A DNA stretch of 64,000 bases, from the NCBI RefSeq assembly GCF_007830295.1, contig NZ_VLKC01000002.1, forward strand, positions 2,265,776 to 2,329,775, in the 5' to 3' direction. The DNA comes from Sporomusa sp. KB1. Lineage in GTDB: Bacteria; Bacillota; Negativicutes; Sporomusales; Sporomusaceae. Positions 52,906-60,764 of this stretch are shown here, one piece after another. Position 1 is the stretch's first letter. Every line of letters starts with the position of its first letter. Both the position numbers and the translations under genes were made by a program. A model generated the notes under the pieces. That model worked only from the letters and a program-made list of their open reading frames with translations. It did not search any database and was not told the origin of the DNA.

Positions 52906-54009
52906 TTGAAAAAGCTGCTTTTATTAGTTCTTATTACTATGATTACTATGTTATTGCTCCCCAGCATTTTACAGGCTGCGCCAGCCGTTTCGCCTGTGGA
53001 GTATGAAAAGGGTGTTGTGATATTTGTTGGACCATTTGATCAGTCTATGCAGAAACAGTATCAGATGGGTAAGGGCGAACTGGTCACTATTCAGTTGACC
53101 AGTGGTCCAGAGACTGGCAAAGTTGTGGATACATTCAACTTTGTATCAGAACGTTCCCCGTATGAAATCAGAGTCAAAGCCGGCGATAAGGTTATTGTCG
53201 CAGTCACCCATGATTTTGGTAAAATTAATTATCATGTCAGCGATTTTGACCGTTTTGATTATGTATATCTATTGGTTGGGTTATTTGTATTGGTACTGGT
53301 GGTATTTGGCCGTTTCATCGGGGCCAAGTCGGTGTTGGTCATTGCATTTTCTATGCTGGTGATTTTTAAGTTTTTTATTGGCCAAGTGATGAATAACCAA
53401 TACAGTCTGACACTGCTAACACTGGTAGTAGCGGCTATTATTGCTGTGGCTACACAGCTTGTGGTAAGCGGCTTTTCCAAAAAGACATTGGCTGCTGTAT
53501 TGGGTACTATCGGTGGGGTGGCCGTAGCTGGCCTGTTATCAATGTTGTCCATTAAAGTTATGCATTTGACCGGCTTAGATTCGGAAGAGGCTATGTTGCT
53601 AAAAGCAGCGGTACTATCGCAGATTGATTTTCAAGGAGTGCTTTTTGCTGGCATGGTTTTTGGCGCCCTGGGGGCTGTTATGGATGTCACCATCTCTATT
53701 GCTTCGGCGGTGTATGAAGTGAAATATGTCCAACCGGCCATCAGTTTTAAAGAACTGGTCCAGGCGGGCATGAATGTCGGACGGGATATCATGGGTACCA
53801 TGTCCAATACCCTAATTCTAGCCTATGCGGGCAGTTCTTTGCCGCTCATGCTGCTTATTGCTTCTCAACAGAATGCGCCTATGCTAAAAATACTAAACTT
53901 AAACATGATTGTAACCGAGTTTGCCCGGGCGCTAACTGGCAGTATCGGTCTTATTTGCGCGATACCACTAACCGCAATAATCACAGCGATGTTGTTGAAT
54001 AGAAAGTAA
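52906..54009 (+). CDS. YibE/F-family membrane protein
   Basis: A 367-residue protein with a signal-type N-terminal helix, an extracytoplasmic domain (about 25-120) and about seven C-terminal membrane helices. The YibE/F hallmarks YVYLLVGLFVLVLVVFGRFIGAKS and LFAGMVFGALGAVMDVTISIAS are present. The family is widespread in Firmicutes and of unproven function; transport has been suggested. TTG 52906 follows GGAGGGC. It may share a transcript with the next gene, 19 bases later. Confidence 0.85.
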   Translation: MKKLLLLVLITMITMLLLPSILQAAPAVSPVEYEKGVVIFVGPFDQSMQKQYQMGKGELVTIQLTSGPETGKVVDTFNFVSERSPYEIRVKAGDKVIVAVTHDFGKINYHVSDFDRFDYVYLLVGLFVLVLVVFGRFIGAKSVLVIAFSMLVIFKFFIGQVMNNQYSLTLLTLVVAAIIAVATQLVVSGFSKKTLAAVLGTIGGVAVAGLLSMLSIKVMHLTGLDSEEAMLLKAAVLSQIDFQGVLFAGMVFGALGAVMDVTISIASAVYEVKYVQPAISFKELVQAGMNVGRDIMGTMSNTLILAYAGSSLPLMLLIASQQNAPMLKILNLNMIVTEFARALTGSIGLICAIPLTAIITAMLLNRK

Positions 54010-54028
54010 AGAACAGGGGGGAGAAATT

Positions 54029-55093
54029 ATGGATTGGATAAAACCATGCCGGGCTACGGGGCTTGGCAGTTTGCCGTATCAGGATGAATTGGCAGCAATC
54101 AAGCTAATTGCCGCGGCGATGCCGCATTGGCCGCACTGGCCACAGCTGCCGACCAAGATTCCGGAACAGGGCTTTCTTGTGCAATATGTACAGCCGCTCA
54201 TTAAACTAGGAGTATTAACGGTTCAACCATTAAAAGACCCTGTATTTTGCCGCCAGGAAGCTGATTGGGATACGAAAGCAGCGAACTTTTATGAAAAATA
54301 TTTGGAATTTATCGAGGAACAGCCTGCTGCCACACAGACGTTTGCGCTGACAGGGGAAGCCTTTGCTGGTATGGAGTATTTTTTGAGTAACTTCGCTAGT
54401 TATTTTCCGCAAGCAGAAGGTGTGAAGGGGCATGTTAGCGGACCTTTGACAGTGGGACTACAGATTAAAGATGAGCGGGGACGGGCTTGTTTTTATGATG
54501 AAACACTGCGAGATATCTTGATAAAGTGCTTGGCTGTTGAGGCCGTATTTGAGGCCAGACGTCTCAAAACCCTTGGGTTACCAGTAATGATTTTTATTGA
54601 TGATCCGTCTTTATTCCTCATAGGGTCATCTAGCTATATTACGTTGACCAAGGAAGTGGCTTCGGCTGGCTTGGCCACTATTATAGAGGCTTTGCATGCC
54701 GAAGATGTCAAAGTAGGGGTGCATGCCTGTGCCGGTATTGATTGGTCCATTTTGTTTGAATTACCAGTTGATGTAATAAGTTTTGATGCCTATCATTACT
54801 TTACAGGTATGGCGTTACAGGCAGAGGGTTTGGCAGGATATTTGAGTCGGGGTGGGAAGCTGGCTTGGGGACTTGTACCAACTTCTGATGAAGCGTGGCA
54901 GGAAACACCGGAATCCATCCTGGCGCGGTTTGAACATCAATGCACAGAACTGGCTAATCGAGGCATTGACAGCATTGTTTTGCGCCAAAATATAATTTGG
55001 ACGCCTAGCTGTGGAACAGGGGCGCTGCCGGTGCCGTTAGCGGAACATATCTATAATTTGATTAAAGAAATTGTTGTCAGGCTACAGGCATGA
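54029..55093 (+). CDS. MetE/uroporphyrinogen decarboxylase-superfamily protein (core-MetE-like)
   Basis: A 354-residue single-barrel protein of the UROD/MetE superfamily. The start ATGLGSLPYQDEL, HACAGIDWSIL (His-x-Cys zinc-ligand type) and C-terminal PSCGTGALP supply the His, Cys and Cys ligands expected for a zinc methyltransferase. The length matches the catalytic half of cobalamin-independent methionine synthase without its N-terminal barrel. Such core proteins in anaerobes use methylcobalamin or corrinoid proteins as methyl donor instead of folate. The exact substrate cannot be read here. ATG 54029 follows AGGGGGGAG. Confidence 0.72.
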   Translation: MDWIKPCRATGLGSLPYQDELAAIKLIAAAMPHWPHWPQLPTKIPEQGFLVQYVQPLIKLGVLTVQPLKDPVFCRQEADWDTKAANFYEKYLEFIEEQPAATQTFALTGEAFAGMEYFLSNFASYFPQAEGVKGHVSGPLTVGLQIKDERGRACFYDETLRDILIKCLAVEAVFEARRLKTLGLPVMIFIDDPSLFLIGSSSYITLTKEVASAGLATIIEALHAEDVKVGVHACAGIDWSILFELPVDVISFDAYHYFTGMALQAEGLAGYLSRGGKLAWGLVPTSDEAWQETPESILARFEHQCTELANRGIDSIVLRQNIIWTPSCGTGALPVPLAEHIYNLIKEIVVRLQA

Positions 55094-55142
55094 AAAAAGT
55101 TCATTGTTTAGGATAACAATAAACATTTTGGGGGATTAAACA

Positions 55143-56135
55143 TTGCGGACAGCTATACTTGAATTACTCAAGCATAATGCAGGCCAATATATCTCTGGAG
55201 AGGAAATTTCGCGCAACCTAAACGTCTCACGAACGGCAGTGTGGAAGCATATTCGGGCATTGAAACAGTCTGGTTATGACATTGAAGCCCATTCACGGCT
55301 TGGTTATGCGCTGCGGCAAAACACCGACAGATTGTTACCTGCTGAGATTAGAGCACAGCTAACCAGCGCAGTGCTCGGGCAGGAAATTCACTATTTCAGT
55401 GAAGTGGATTCAACCAACAATGAAGCTAAAAAGCTAGCCGCAAACGGTTGCCCGGAAGGGACCATCGTTGTGGCTGAAACCCAGGCTGCTGGCCGCGGAC
55501 GTCTTGCCAGGGGCTGGTTTTCACCTTTTGGCCAGGGGATTTGGCTGTCTGTCGTGCTGCGGCCACCGTTTGGTCCCATGGATGCTGCCAAATGTACGCT
55601 GATGGCAGCTATCGGTGTAAATCGCGCTATCGGTGTAAATCGCGCTATCAATGCGGTGACAGGTGTAGACTGCGGCATTAAGTGGCCTAATGATATCTTG
55701 TGGAATAATCGCAAGGTTGTGGGGATTCTTACTGAAATGAGCGCCGAAATCGATGTTATCAATTATGTGGTTATCGGTATGGGGATTAACGTCTCTATTG
55801 AGCATTTCCCGAGCGAGCTTGCGCCGATAGCGGCCTCACTGTCGGTTGCAACCGGCCGCTCAATTTCGCGGGTGAAGTTATTGACAGCCATCCTGGCTGA
55901 ATTAGAAAATGTGTATAAACTTGTCAAGAAGTCCGGTTTTGCGCCAGTGCTTGCGGCTTGGCGCAAAGAATCAATTACGCTGGGACGTCAAGTGGATGTT
56001 CGGGGATTTGATCGCAGCTTCAGTGGTGTGGCCATAGATATTGATGCCGATGGTGCGCTGTTAGTAAAGACACCACAGGGTATTGAACGGGTATTAGCAG
56101 GTGATGTGTCTATCAGTCCTGTTGTATTCAGGTAG
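55143..56135 (+). CDS. birA: bifunctional biotin ligase/biotin operon repressor BirA
   Basis: A 330-residue BirA with an N-terminal winged helix (about 1-60, ISRNLNVSRTAVWKHIRALK), a ligase domain with GRGRLARGW and KWPNDILWNNRKVVGILTE, and an SH3-like C-terminal domain. It attaches biotin to carboxylase subunits and represses biotin genes. An in-frame 18-base tandem duplication at 55608-55643 repeats the six residues AIGVNR directly before the KWPND active-site region. TTG 55143 follows GGGGGA. Confidence 0.94.
   Translation: MRTAILELLKHNAGQYISGEEISRNLNVSRTAVWKHIRALKQSGYDIEAHSRLGYALRQNTDRLLPAEIRAQLTSAVLGQEIHYFSEVDSTNNEAKKLAANGCPEGTIVVAETQAAGRGRLARGWFSPFGQGIWLSVVLRPPFGPMDAAKCTLMAAIGVNRAIGVNRAINAVTGVDCGIKWPNDILWNNRKVVGILTEMSAEIDVINYVVIGMGINVSIEHFPSELAPIAASLSVATGRSISRVKLLTAILAELENVYKLVKKSGFAPVLAAWRKESITLGRQVDVRGFDRSFSGVAIDIDADGALLVKTPQGIERVLAGDVSISPVVFR
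55608..55643 (+). repeat. 18-base tandem duplication inside birA
   Basis: Two identical 18-base units in direct succession, followed by the first six bases of a third. The reading frame is kept. Confidence 0.95.
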
Positions 56136-56263
56136 CGGTCAAGGAATTACTAGGAGGGGTATATTTACAACTCCCTTGCTTTTAGGTACAATTATAGCGA
56201 TTAAGGAGCAAGGCTGTTTCACGTTAGTTGCAGCCAGGTAGTTCATACAGGGGGATTTTTTTA

Positions 56264-57028
56264 ATGTTGTTAGTATTTGATGTTGGCAATACCAATATCG
56301 TTTTAGGAGTTTACGAGGATGATGAGCTTCGTTATCATTGGCGGGTTTCAACAGATAAGCAAAAGACCGGTGATGAATATGGTGTGCTGATTTACAATCT
56401 GTTTACTTATCGCGGCCTGAAGATGGAGGACGTGGAAGCTATCGTGATTTCTTCCGTTGTGCCACCACTTGTTGTGCCTTTAACTAGAATGTGTCAGCGA
56501 TATTTTAATGTTGAACCGCTTGTCGTAGGGCCAGGGATTAAGACTGGTATTTGTATAAAATATGAAAATCCGCGTGAAGTGGGCGCAGACCGGATTGTTA
56601 ATGCCATTGCAGCGTATGACAAATATGGCGGGCCGCTTATTATTGTTGATTTTGGTACTGCTACGACGTTTTGTGCTTTAGCTGAAAATGGTGACTATTT
56701 GGGCGGGGCCATTGCACCCGGTATTTGGATTTCCACCGAGGCTTTGTTCCAACAGGCGGCTAAATTGCCCCGTATCGAGCTTATTAAGCCTAAGACTGTT
56801 ATTTGTCGTAACACGATAAGCAGTATGCAGTCAGGTATTATTTACGGGTTTGTGGGACAAGTAGATGAGATTGTTCGCCGGATGCGTGCCGAACTGTCTC
56901 AGGAGGCTATTGTTGTGGCTACAGGTGGTTTGGCTAATCTGATTGCCCAGGAGTCGCATACGATTGATAAAGTAGACACCTTTTTGACATTAGATGGTCT
57001 TAGGCTTATTCACGAACGTAATCGTTAG
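56264..57028 (+). CDS. coaX: type III pantothenate kinase
   Basis: Phosphorylates pantothenate, the first step of CoA synthesis. The 254-residue protein has DVGNTN at residues 6-11 (ATP site), the pantothenate motif GADRIVN and [11 protein letters not shown] 56264 is preceded by AGGGGGA; a longer open frame begins at 56228. coaX after birA is common in Firmicutes. Confidence 0.95.
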   Translation: MLLVFDVGNTNIVLGVYEDDELRYHWRVSTDKQKTGDEYGVLIYNLFTYRGLKMEDVEAIVISSVVPPLVVPLTRMCQRYFNVEPLVVGPGIKTGICIKYENPREVGADRIVNAIAAYDKYGGPLIIVDFGTATTFCALAENGDYLGGAIAPGIWISTEALFQQAAKLPRIELIKPKTVICRNTISSMQSGIIYGFVGQVDEIVRRMRAELSQEAIVVATGGLANLIAQESHTIDKVDTFLTLDGLRLIHERNR

Positions 57029-57099
57029 AATTTTTATAGGTGTAGTTCGCGAGGCGGTCAATTATGGCCGCTTTTCTTTTACTTGCCGAGGAGGGACCT

Positions 57100-58068
57100 A
57101 TGCATATCGGTAAAATTTTACTGGCAAATCCGGTTATTCTGGCCCCGATGGCCGGGGTTACTGATTTGCCCTTTCGTTTGCTGGCTAAAGAGATGGGCTG
57201 TGGCTTAGTGTACTCTGAGATGGTAAGCGATAAAGGACTAATTTATGATAATGTCCATACAAAAAAAATGTTGGCAATCGAAGAGCAAGAGCGGCCAGTG
57301 GCTTTGCAGATTTTTGGTTCAGAGCCCGAAAGTATGGGGCGGGCGGCCAAAATTGTTGCTGCCGCCGGGGCCGATATTATTGACATTAACATGGGCTGTC
57401 CGACACTTAAAATTGTTAAAAATGGTGAGGGCTCAGCGTTGATGCGAAAACCTGAGCTTGCACACCAGATTATTGCTGCTGTAGTGACTGCGGCAGGCGA
57501 TGTTCCAGTTACTGTAAAGTTTCGTAAGGGTTGGGACGAAAAATCAGTGAATGCTGTAGAGATTGCCAAGCTGGCAGAGCAAGCCGGAGCGGCAGCTGTC
57601 AGTGTTCATGGGCGTACCCGGGAACAATTTTATTCTGGCTCTGCAGATTGGAATATTATCAGGGAAGTAAAAGCGGCTGTTCACATTCCTGTCATTGGTA
57701 ATGGCGATATCCGTACACCGCAAGATGCCAAGCGTATGTTGACTGAAACTGGCTGTGATGGCATAATGATAGGGCGGGGAGCCCAGGGGAATCCCTGGAT
57801 ATTCCGTCAAGTTGCCCAGTACCTTGCAACAGGCGAAATTCTGCCATCACCTGAACTAAATGAGCGGATCGACATGCTGCTTAGACATCTCGACCTGCTT
57901 GTTGAACACAAAGGGGAATACATCGGCATCCGCGAAATGCGCAGTCATGCCGCCTGGTACACCAAAGGCCTGCCCAAATCAGCCGAACTAAGGCTAAGAT
58001 TTAACCAGGCAACCAGCAGAGAAGATTTTATTCGCATTATGGAAAATTACCGTGATGGTATAACTTAA
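57100..58068 (+). CDS. dusB: tRNA-dihydrouridine synthase B
   Basis: A 322-residue FMN enzyme reducing uridines in the tRNA D-loop. It has LAPMAGVTDLPFR at the start, the catalytic Cys100 in DINMGCP, HGRTREQ and IGRGAQGNPW. ATG 57100 follows GAGGAGGG; the frame is open from 57064. In Bacillus dusB also precedes lysS, with a small HTH gene beside it. Confidence 0.95.
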   Translation: MHIGKILLANPVILAPMAGVTDLPFRLLAKEMGCGLVYSEMVSDKGLIYDNVHTKKMLAIEEQERPVALQIFGSEPESMGRAAKIVAAAGADIIDINMGCPTLKIVKNGEGSALMRKPELAHQIIAAVVTAAGDVPVTVKFRKGWDEKSVNAVEIAKLAEQAGAAAVSVHGRTREQFYSGSADWNIIREVKAAVHIPVIGNGDIRTPQDAKRMLTETGCDGIMIGRGAQGNPWIFRQVAQYLATGEILPSPELNERIDMLLRHLDLLVEHKGEYIGIREMRSHAAWYTKGLPKSAELRLRFNQATSREDFIRIMENYRDGIT

Positions 58069-58090
58069 AAAATATTATTGTGCAAAGACC

Positions 58091-58216
58091 GGAAAACGAT
58101 TAGAAATGTCCAGATGCGAGGCGCGACGAGGACGTGACCGCAGTCGTACTGGGAAGTACGTCGGAGGGAACGCCCGCAGGAGCAACGAAGCAGATGGGCG
58201 TTTATAATCGTTTTCC
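58091..58216 (+). repeat. GC-rich imperfect hairpin element, probably a dispersed repeat
   Basis: Perfect 12-base inverted repeats at the ends (58091-58102 and 58205-58216) continue inward as a wobble-rich stem to about 22 pairs. At the centre is CGTACT-GGGA-AGTACG (58145-58160). Base composition is clearly richer in G+C than the flanks, and the style matches repeats I recall from related Firmicute genomes. It ends 13 bases before the next start codon and abuts its ribosome site. Confidence 0.65.
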
Positions 58217-58229
58217 GCAGGGGGATAAG

Positions 58230-59192
58230 ATGCATATGCTCATAATGCCTGTCGCTAACGGCGTATTGCCAAGGCCACAGGGTGGAACGATTACCGGTAT
58301 GTTTATTATCGAAAACGGCGGTCAGTTACTGCTGGATGTGGGGGTGGGACGAGAAATCCTTATTTGTCCCTGGATTGTTGAAGAACAAGCCTTATACCCT
58401 ATTGGTGTAATTGTCCGCATTATGAACATTTGGAGTCAGACGGCTGTAGATAATAATAATGTCGAAACGCCGGTACTTATGGCTAAATTGGAAGGTAGAG
58501 GCCATGCCCGCTGGTATACTATGCGGACAGCGGGCAGTTATCTTTACTCAAATGATATCGAATACATCAACCTAAAAAAGATGCGTAAGGAATATCCAGT
58601 TATCTCCGGCGCTGGGTGGGCACCTCAAGGAGGATACACTGAATTTCGCGATAAAAGTGATATCCCTGTAACAATTTACGGCTCAGATCTTGAGACAGGC
58701 GAGCAAGTCAGCATAACGGCTAATTTAGGTGGTTTGGTTGAGCTTGAACAGGCTCATACGATTGAGCACTCGGTTATCAGGGCTTTGACTACCTATGGGT
58801 TATGCACGGCACGAACGTTGGTGGAAGCTATGGGCCGAGAGACTGATGAGTTAAAAAAATCAGTGGAGTTTAGTATTAAACATACCATGCCGGAAGCATT
58901 GGGTTTGACAGCCAGCGGGGCTTGTGGGAATCCGATGACTAATTTAGCCCAATTTTATTTGGCGCAAGAGTTTGTTAACAACATTGAGGCAGGTAAGTCA
59001 CTGAATGAGTCTATTGACAAAGCTCGTCGTGCTACTATGTCTCAGCTTACTGATGATATTGGTATTACCATGAATCAGGGCATCCGGGTGCTGCAAGGAC
59101 TCAAAAAGGGTATGGCTCATGATGATACCGTATTGAAGCTGGAAACTTATAAAAGAGTAATTAGCCGTTTTCCTTTTGAACCTTGGGAATAA
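58230..59192 (+). CDS. uncharacterised protein with HxxEH motif
   Basis: A 320-residue cytosolic protein I cannot assign to a named family. The N-terminal half is beta-rich (MLIMPVANGVLPRPQGG, then GVIVRIMNIW). The C-terminal half is helical and has HTIEH at 176-180, a metal-binding pattern seen in M16 peptidases and in LuxS (HTLEH type), with Cys232 in GACGNPM further on as a possible third ligand. ATG 58230 follows AGGGGGA; the open frame extends back to 58134 through the hairpin element, which is unlikely to be coding. It precedes the HTH regulator by 117 bases. Confidence 0.65.
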   Translation: MHMLIMPVANGVLPRPQGGTITGMFIIENGGQLLLDVGVGREILICPWIVEEQALYPIGVIVRIMNIWSQTAVDNNNVETPVLMAKLEGRGHARWYTMRTAGSYLYSNDIEYINLKKMRKEYPVISGAGWAPQGGYTEFRDKSDIPVTIYGSDLETGEQVSITANLGGLVELEQAHTIEHSVIRALTTYGLCTARTLVEAMGRETDELKKSVEFSIKHTMPEALGLTASGACGNPMTNLAQFYLAQEFVNNIEAGKSLNESIDKARRATMSQLTDDIGITMNQGIRVLQGLKKGMAHDDTVLKLETYKRVISRFPFEPWE

Positions 59193-59230
59193 CGGCTTTT
59201 CTTCTGCCCGGTTTCTATTTCGTGGTAAAC

Positions 59231-59282
59231 TTGTTATTTAGTAAAGATAATGTTAAAATATGCATGTACACAATAGTGTGCA
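59231..59282 (+). promoter_or_regulatory. promoter with overlapping dyad before the HTH regulator
   Basis: TTGTTA at 59231-59236, 17 bases, TAAAAT at 59254-59259. Just downstream TGTACAC (59265-59271) and GTGTGCA (59276-59282) form a 7-base dyad with one mismatch around AATA, over the expected transcription start. This is a good position for a repressor, most simply the HTH protein encoded next. Confidence 0.55.
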
Positions 59283-59309
59283 CATATACTAAGGGGAGAT
59301 GAGCGCGCC

Positions 59310-59831
59310 GTGTTGCTTCGTATTGGCGACAAGATTGTTGATCGACAGAAAATTCATCATACTGTTGACCGAATTCTTGAATTGCGGCGAGATGGCTTAT
59401 CACAGCAAGAGGTGGCAGGCCAAACTGGTGTTGATCGCACCTTTGTTTCGCGTCTCGAAACCATTGGCGAGATTCGTAAAGGCGGCCGTGTAGCGCTAAT
59501 AGGCTTTCCAATAAAAAATTGTCAAGAGATATATACTGTTGCCAGGCAAGAAGGTGTTGACTTTTGCCTTGTTTTATCTGATCAGGAACGCTTAGATTTT
59601 GTTCAAACCAAAAGCGGAGTAGAATTATTTAACACTATTATGGAAATAATATCCAACGTCCATAAGTATGATATAGTAATTATTATTGGCTCAAATATGC
59701 GCATTAAACTAATGGAAGCCTTACTAGACAAAACAGTAATTGGTGTACAAATTGGAGAATCGCCAATTTCTGAAGATAAATATGTCAATCCGGAAGATAT
59801 TTGTGCGCTTATCAGGCAGCTGAGGTTTTAG
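59310..59831 (+). CDS. HTH transcription regulator with alpha/beta ligand-like domain
   Basis: A 173-residue protein. Residues about 15-60 form an XRE-like helix-turn-helix (LELRRDGLSQQEVAGQTGVDRTFVSRLE). Residues about 65-173 are alternating beta and alpha stretches (RVALIGFPIKN, DFCLVLSDQERLDF, YDIVIIIGSNMRIK), suggesting a Rossmann-like sensing domain. GTG 59310 has AGGGGAG 11 bases upstream. It heads a likely operon with the next two genes (gaps of 16 and 14 bases) and may sense a product or substrate of those enzymes. Confidence 0.75.
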   Translation: MLLRIGDKIVDRQKIHHTVDRILELRRDGLSQQEVAGQTGVDRTFVSRLETIGEIRKGGRVALIGFPIKNCQEIYTVARQEGVDFCLVLSDQERLDFVQTKSGVELFNTIMEIISNVHKYDIVIIIGSNMRIKLMEALLDKTVIGVQIGESPISEDKYVNPEDICALIRQLRF

Positions 59832-59847
59832 CCAGGAGGATACAAGG

Positions 59848-60750
59848 ATGAAACAGGTGGTAAGCATCAGTCTGGGTTCATCAAATCGTAACAGCACGAT
59901 TATTACTGAATTTGGTGGTCAACAGTTTCAAATTAAGAGAATCGGAACTGATGGGAATAAACAGGTAGCAGCAGATCTTATCCGTGAACTGGATGGTCAG
60001 GTGGATGCAATTGGTCTTGGTGGTACTGATTTATATATTTATGCTGGTAAAAAGCGGTATACCTTCCGGGAATCAGCGGTATTAGCTGCTAATGCCAAAA
60101 TAACACCAGTAGTTGATGGCAGCACCATTAAGAATACATTGGAGCGGCGGGTAATACCTTATCTTATTAACAAATATGGTTTTGAATTCAAAGATAAACA
60201 GGCGCTTATTGTATGTGCTGTTGACCGGTTCGGATTAGCTGAAGCTTTGGCAGGCGCGGGCTGTAAAACCGTGTTTGGCGATCTGATGTTTGGCCTGGGC
60301 TTGCCAATACCCATTACGACCTTAGACAGCCTGAATCGATTGGCTAATCTGGTAGCTCCTGTTATTACCAAATTGCCTGTTAGTTTGTTCTATCCTACAG
60401 GCAATAAGCAAACCCAGATGACCCCTAAATTTGCGAAGTATTTTCACCGTGCGTCGATTGTTGCTGGTGATTTTCATTTTATTAGGCGCTACATGCCAGA
60501 TACTATGAAAGATAAGTTGATTATTACCAACACAGTAACACAAGAGGATGAAGTTTTGCTAAAAGAGCGGGGGGTTACTACCTTAGTAACAACTACACCG
60601 GAAATGGGTGGCCGATCTTTCGGGACTAACCTATTAGAAGGAATGCTGACGGCCTTATCCGGCAAACATCCAGCTCAGCTAACGGTAGAAAATTATATTG
60701 ATCTTATTGAACAAGCTGGGATTGAGCCAAGGTTTAAAAAACTTACATAA
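59848..60750 (+). CDS. uncharacterised protein (of a type often labelled quinate 5-dehydrogenase)
   Basis: A 300-residue cytosolic protein. Homologues next to COG5322 genes are often labelled quinate 5-dehydrogenase, but I see no glycine-rich NAD(P) motif of the usual form to support this. Visible features: an N-terminal VVSISLGSSNRNSTI, AIGLGGTDLYIYAG, ALIVCAVDRFGLAEAL, and a C-terminal region ending EMGGRSFGTNLLEGMLTALSG. Strong AGGAGGAT ribosome site; 14 bases separate it from the reductase-like gene. The two proteins probably act together. Confidence 0.6.
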   Translation: MKQVVSISLGSSNRNSTIITEFGGQQFQIKRIGTDGNKQVAADLIRELDGQVDAIGLGGTDLYIYAGKKRYTFRESAVLAANAKITPVVDGSTIKNTLERRVIPYLINKYGFEFKDKQALIVCAVDRFGLAEALAGAGCKTVFGDLMFGLGLPIPITTLDSLNRLANLVAPVITKLPVSLFYPTGNKQTQMTPKFAKYFHRASIVAGDFHFIRRYMPDTMKDKLIITNTVTQEDEVLLKERGVTTLVTTTPEMGGRSFGTNLLEGMLTALSGKHPAQLTVENYIDLIEQAGIEPRFKKLT

Positions 60751-60764
60751 GGAGGCGCTTGTAT

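Noticed and set aside
57046-57075. Small GCGG/CCGC hairpin before dusB
   Set aside because: Only four pairs; not distinguishable from chance.
58134-58229. Upstream extension of the unknown gene through the GC-rich hairpin
   Set aside because: The extension lies in the repeat element and has no ribosome site, while ATG 58230 has a strong one.
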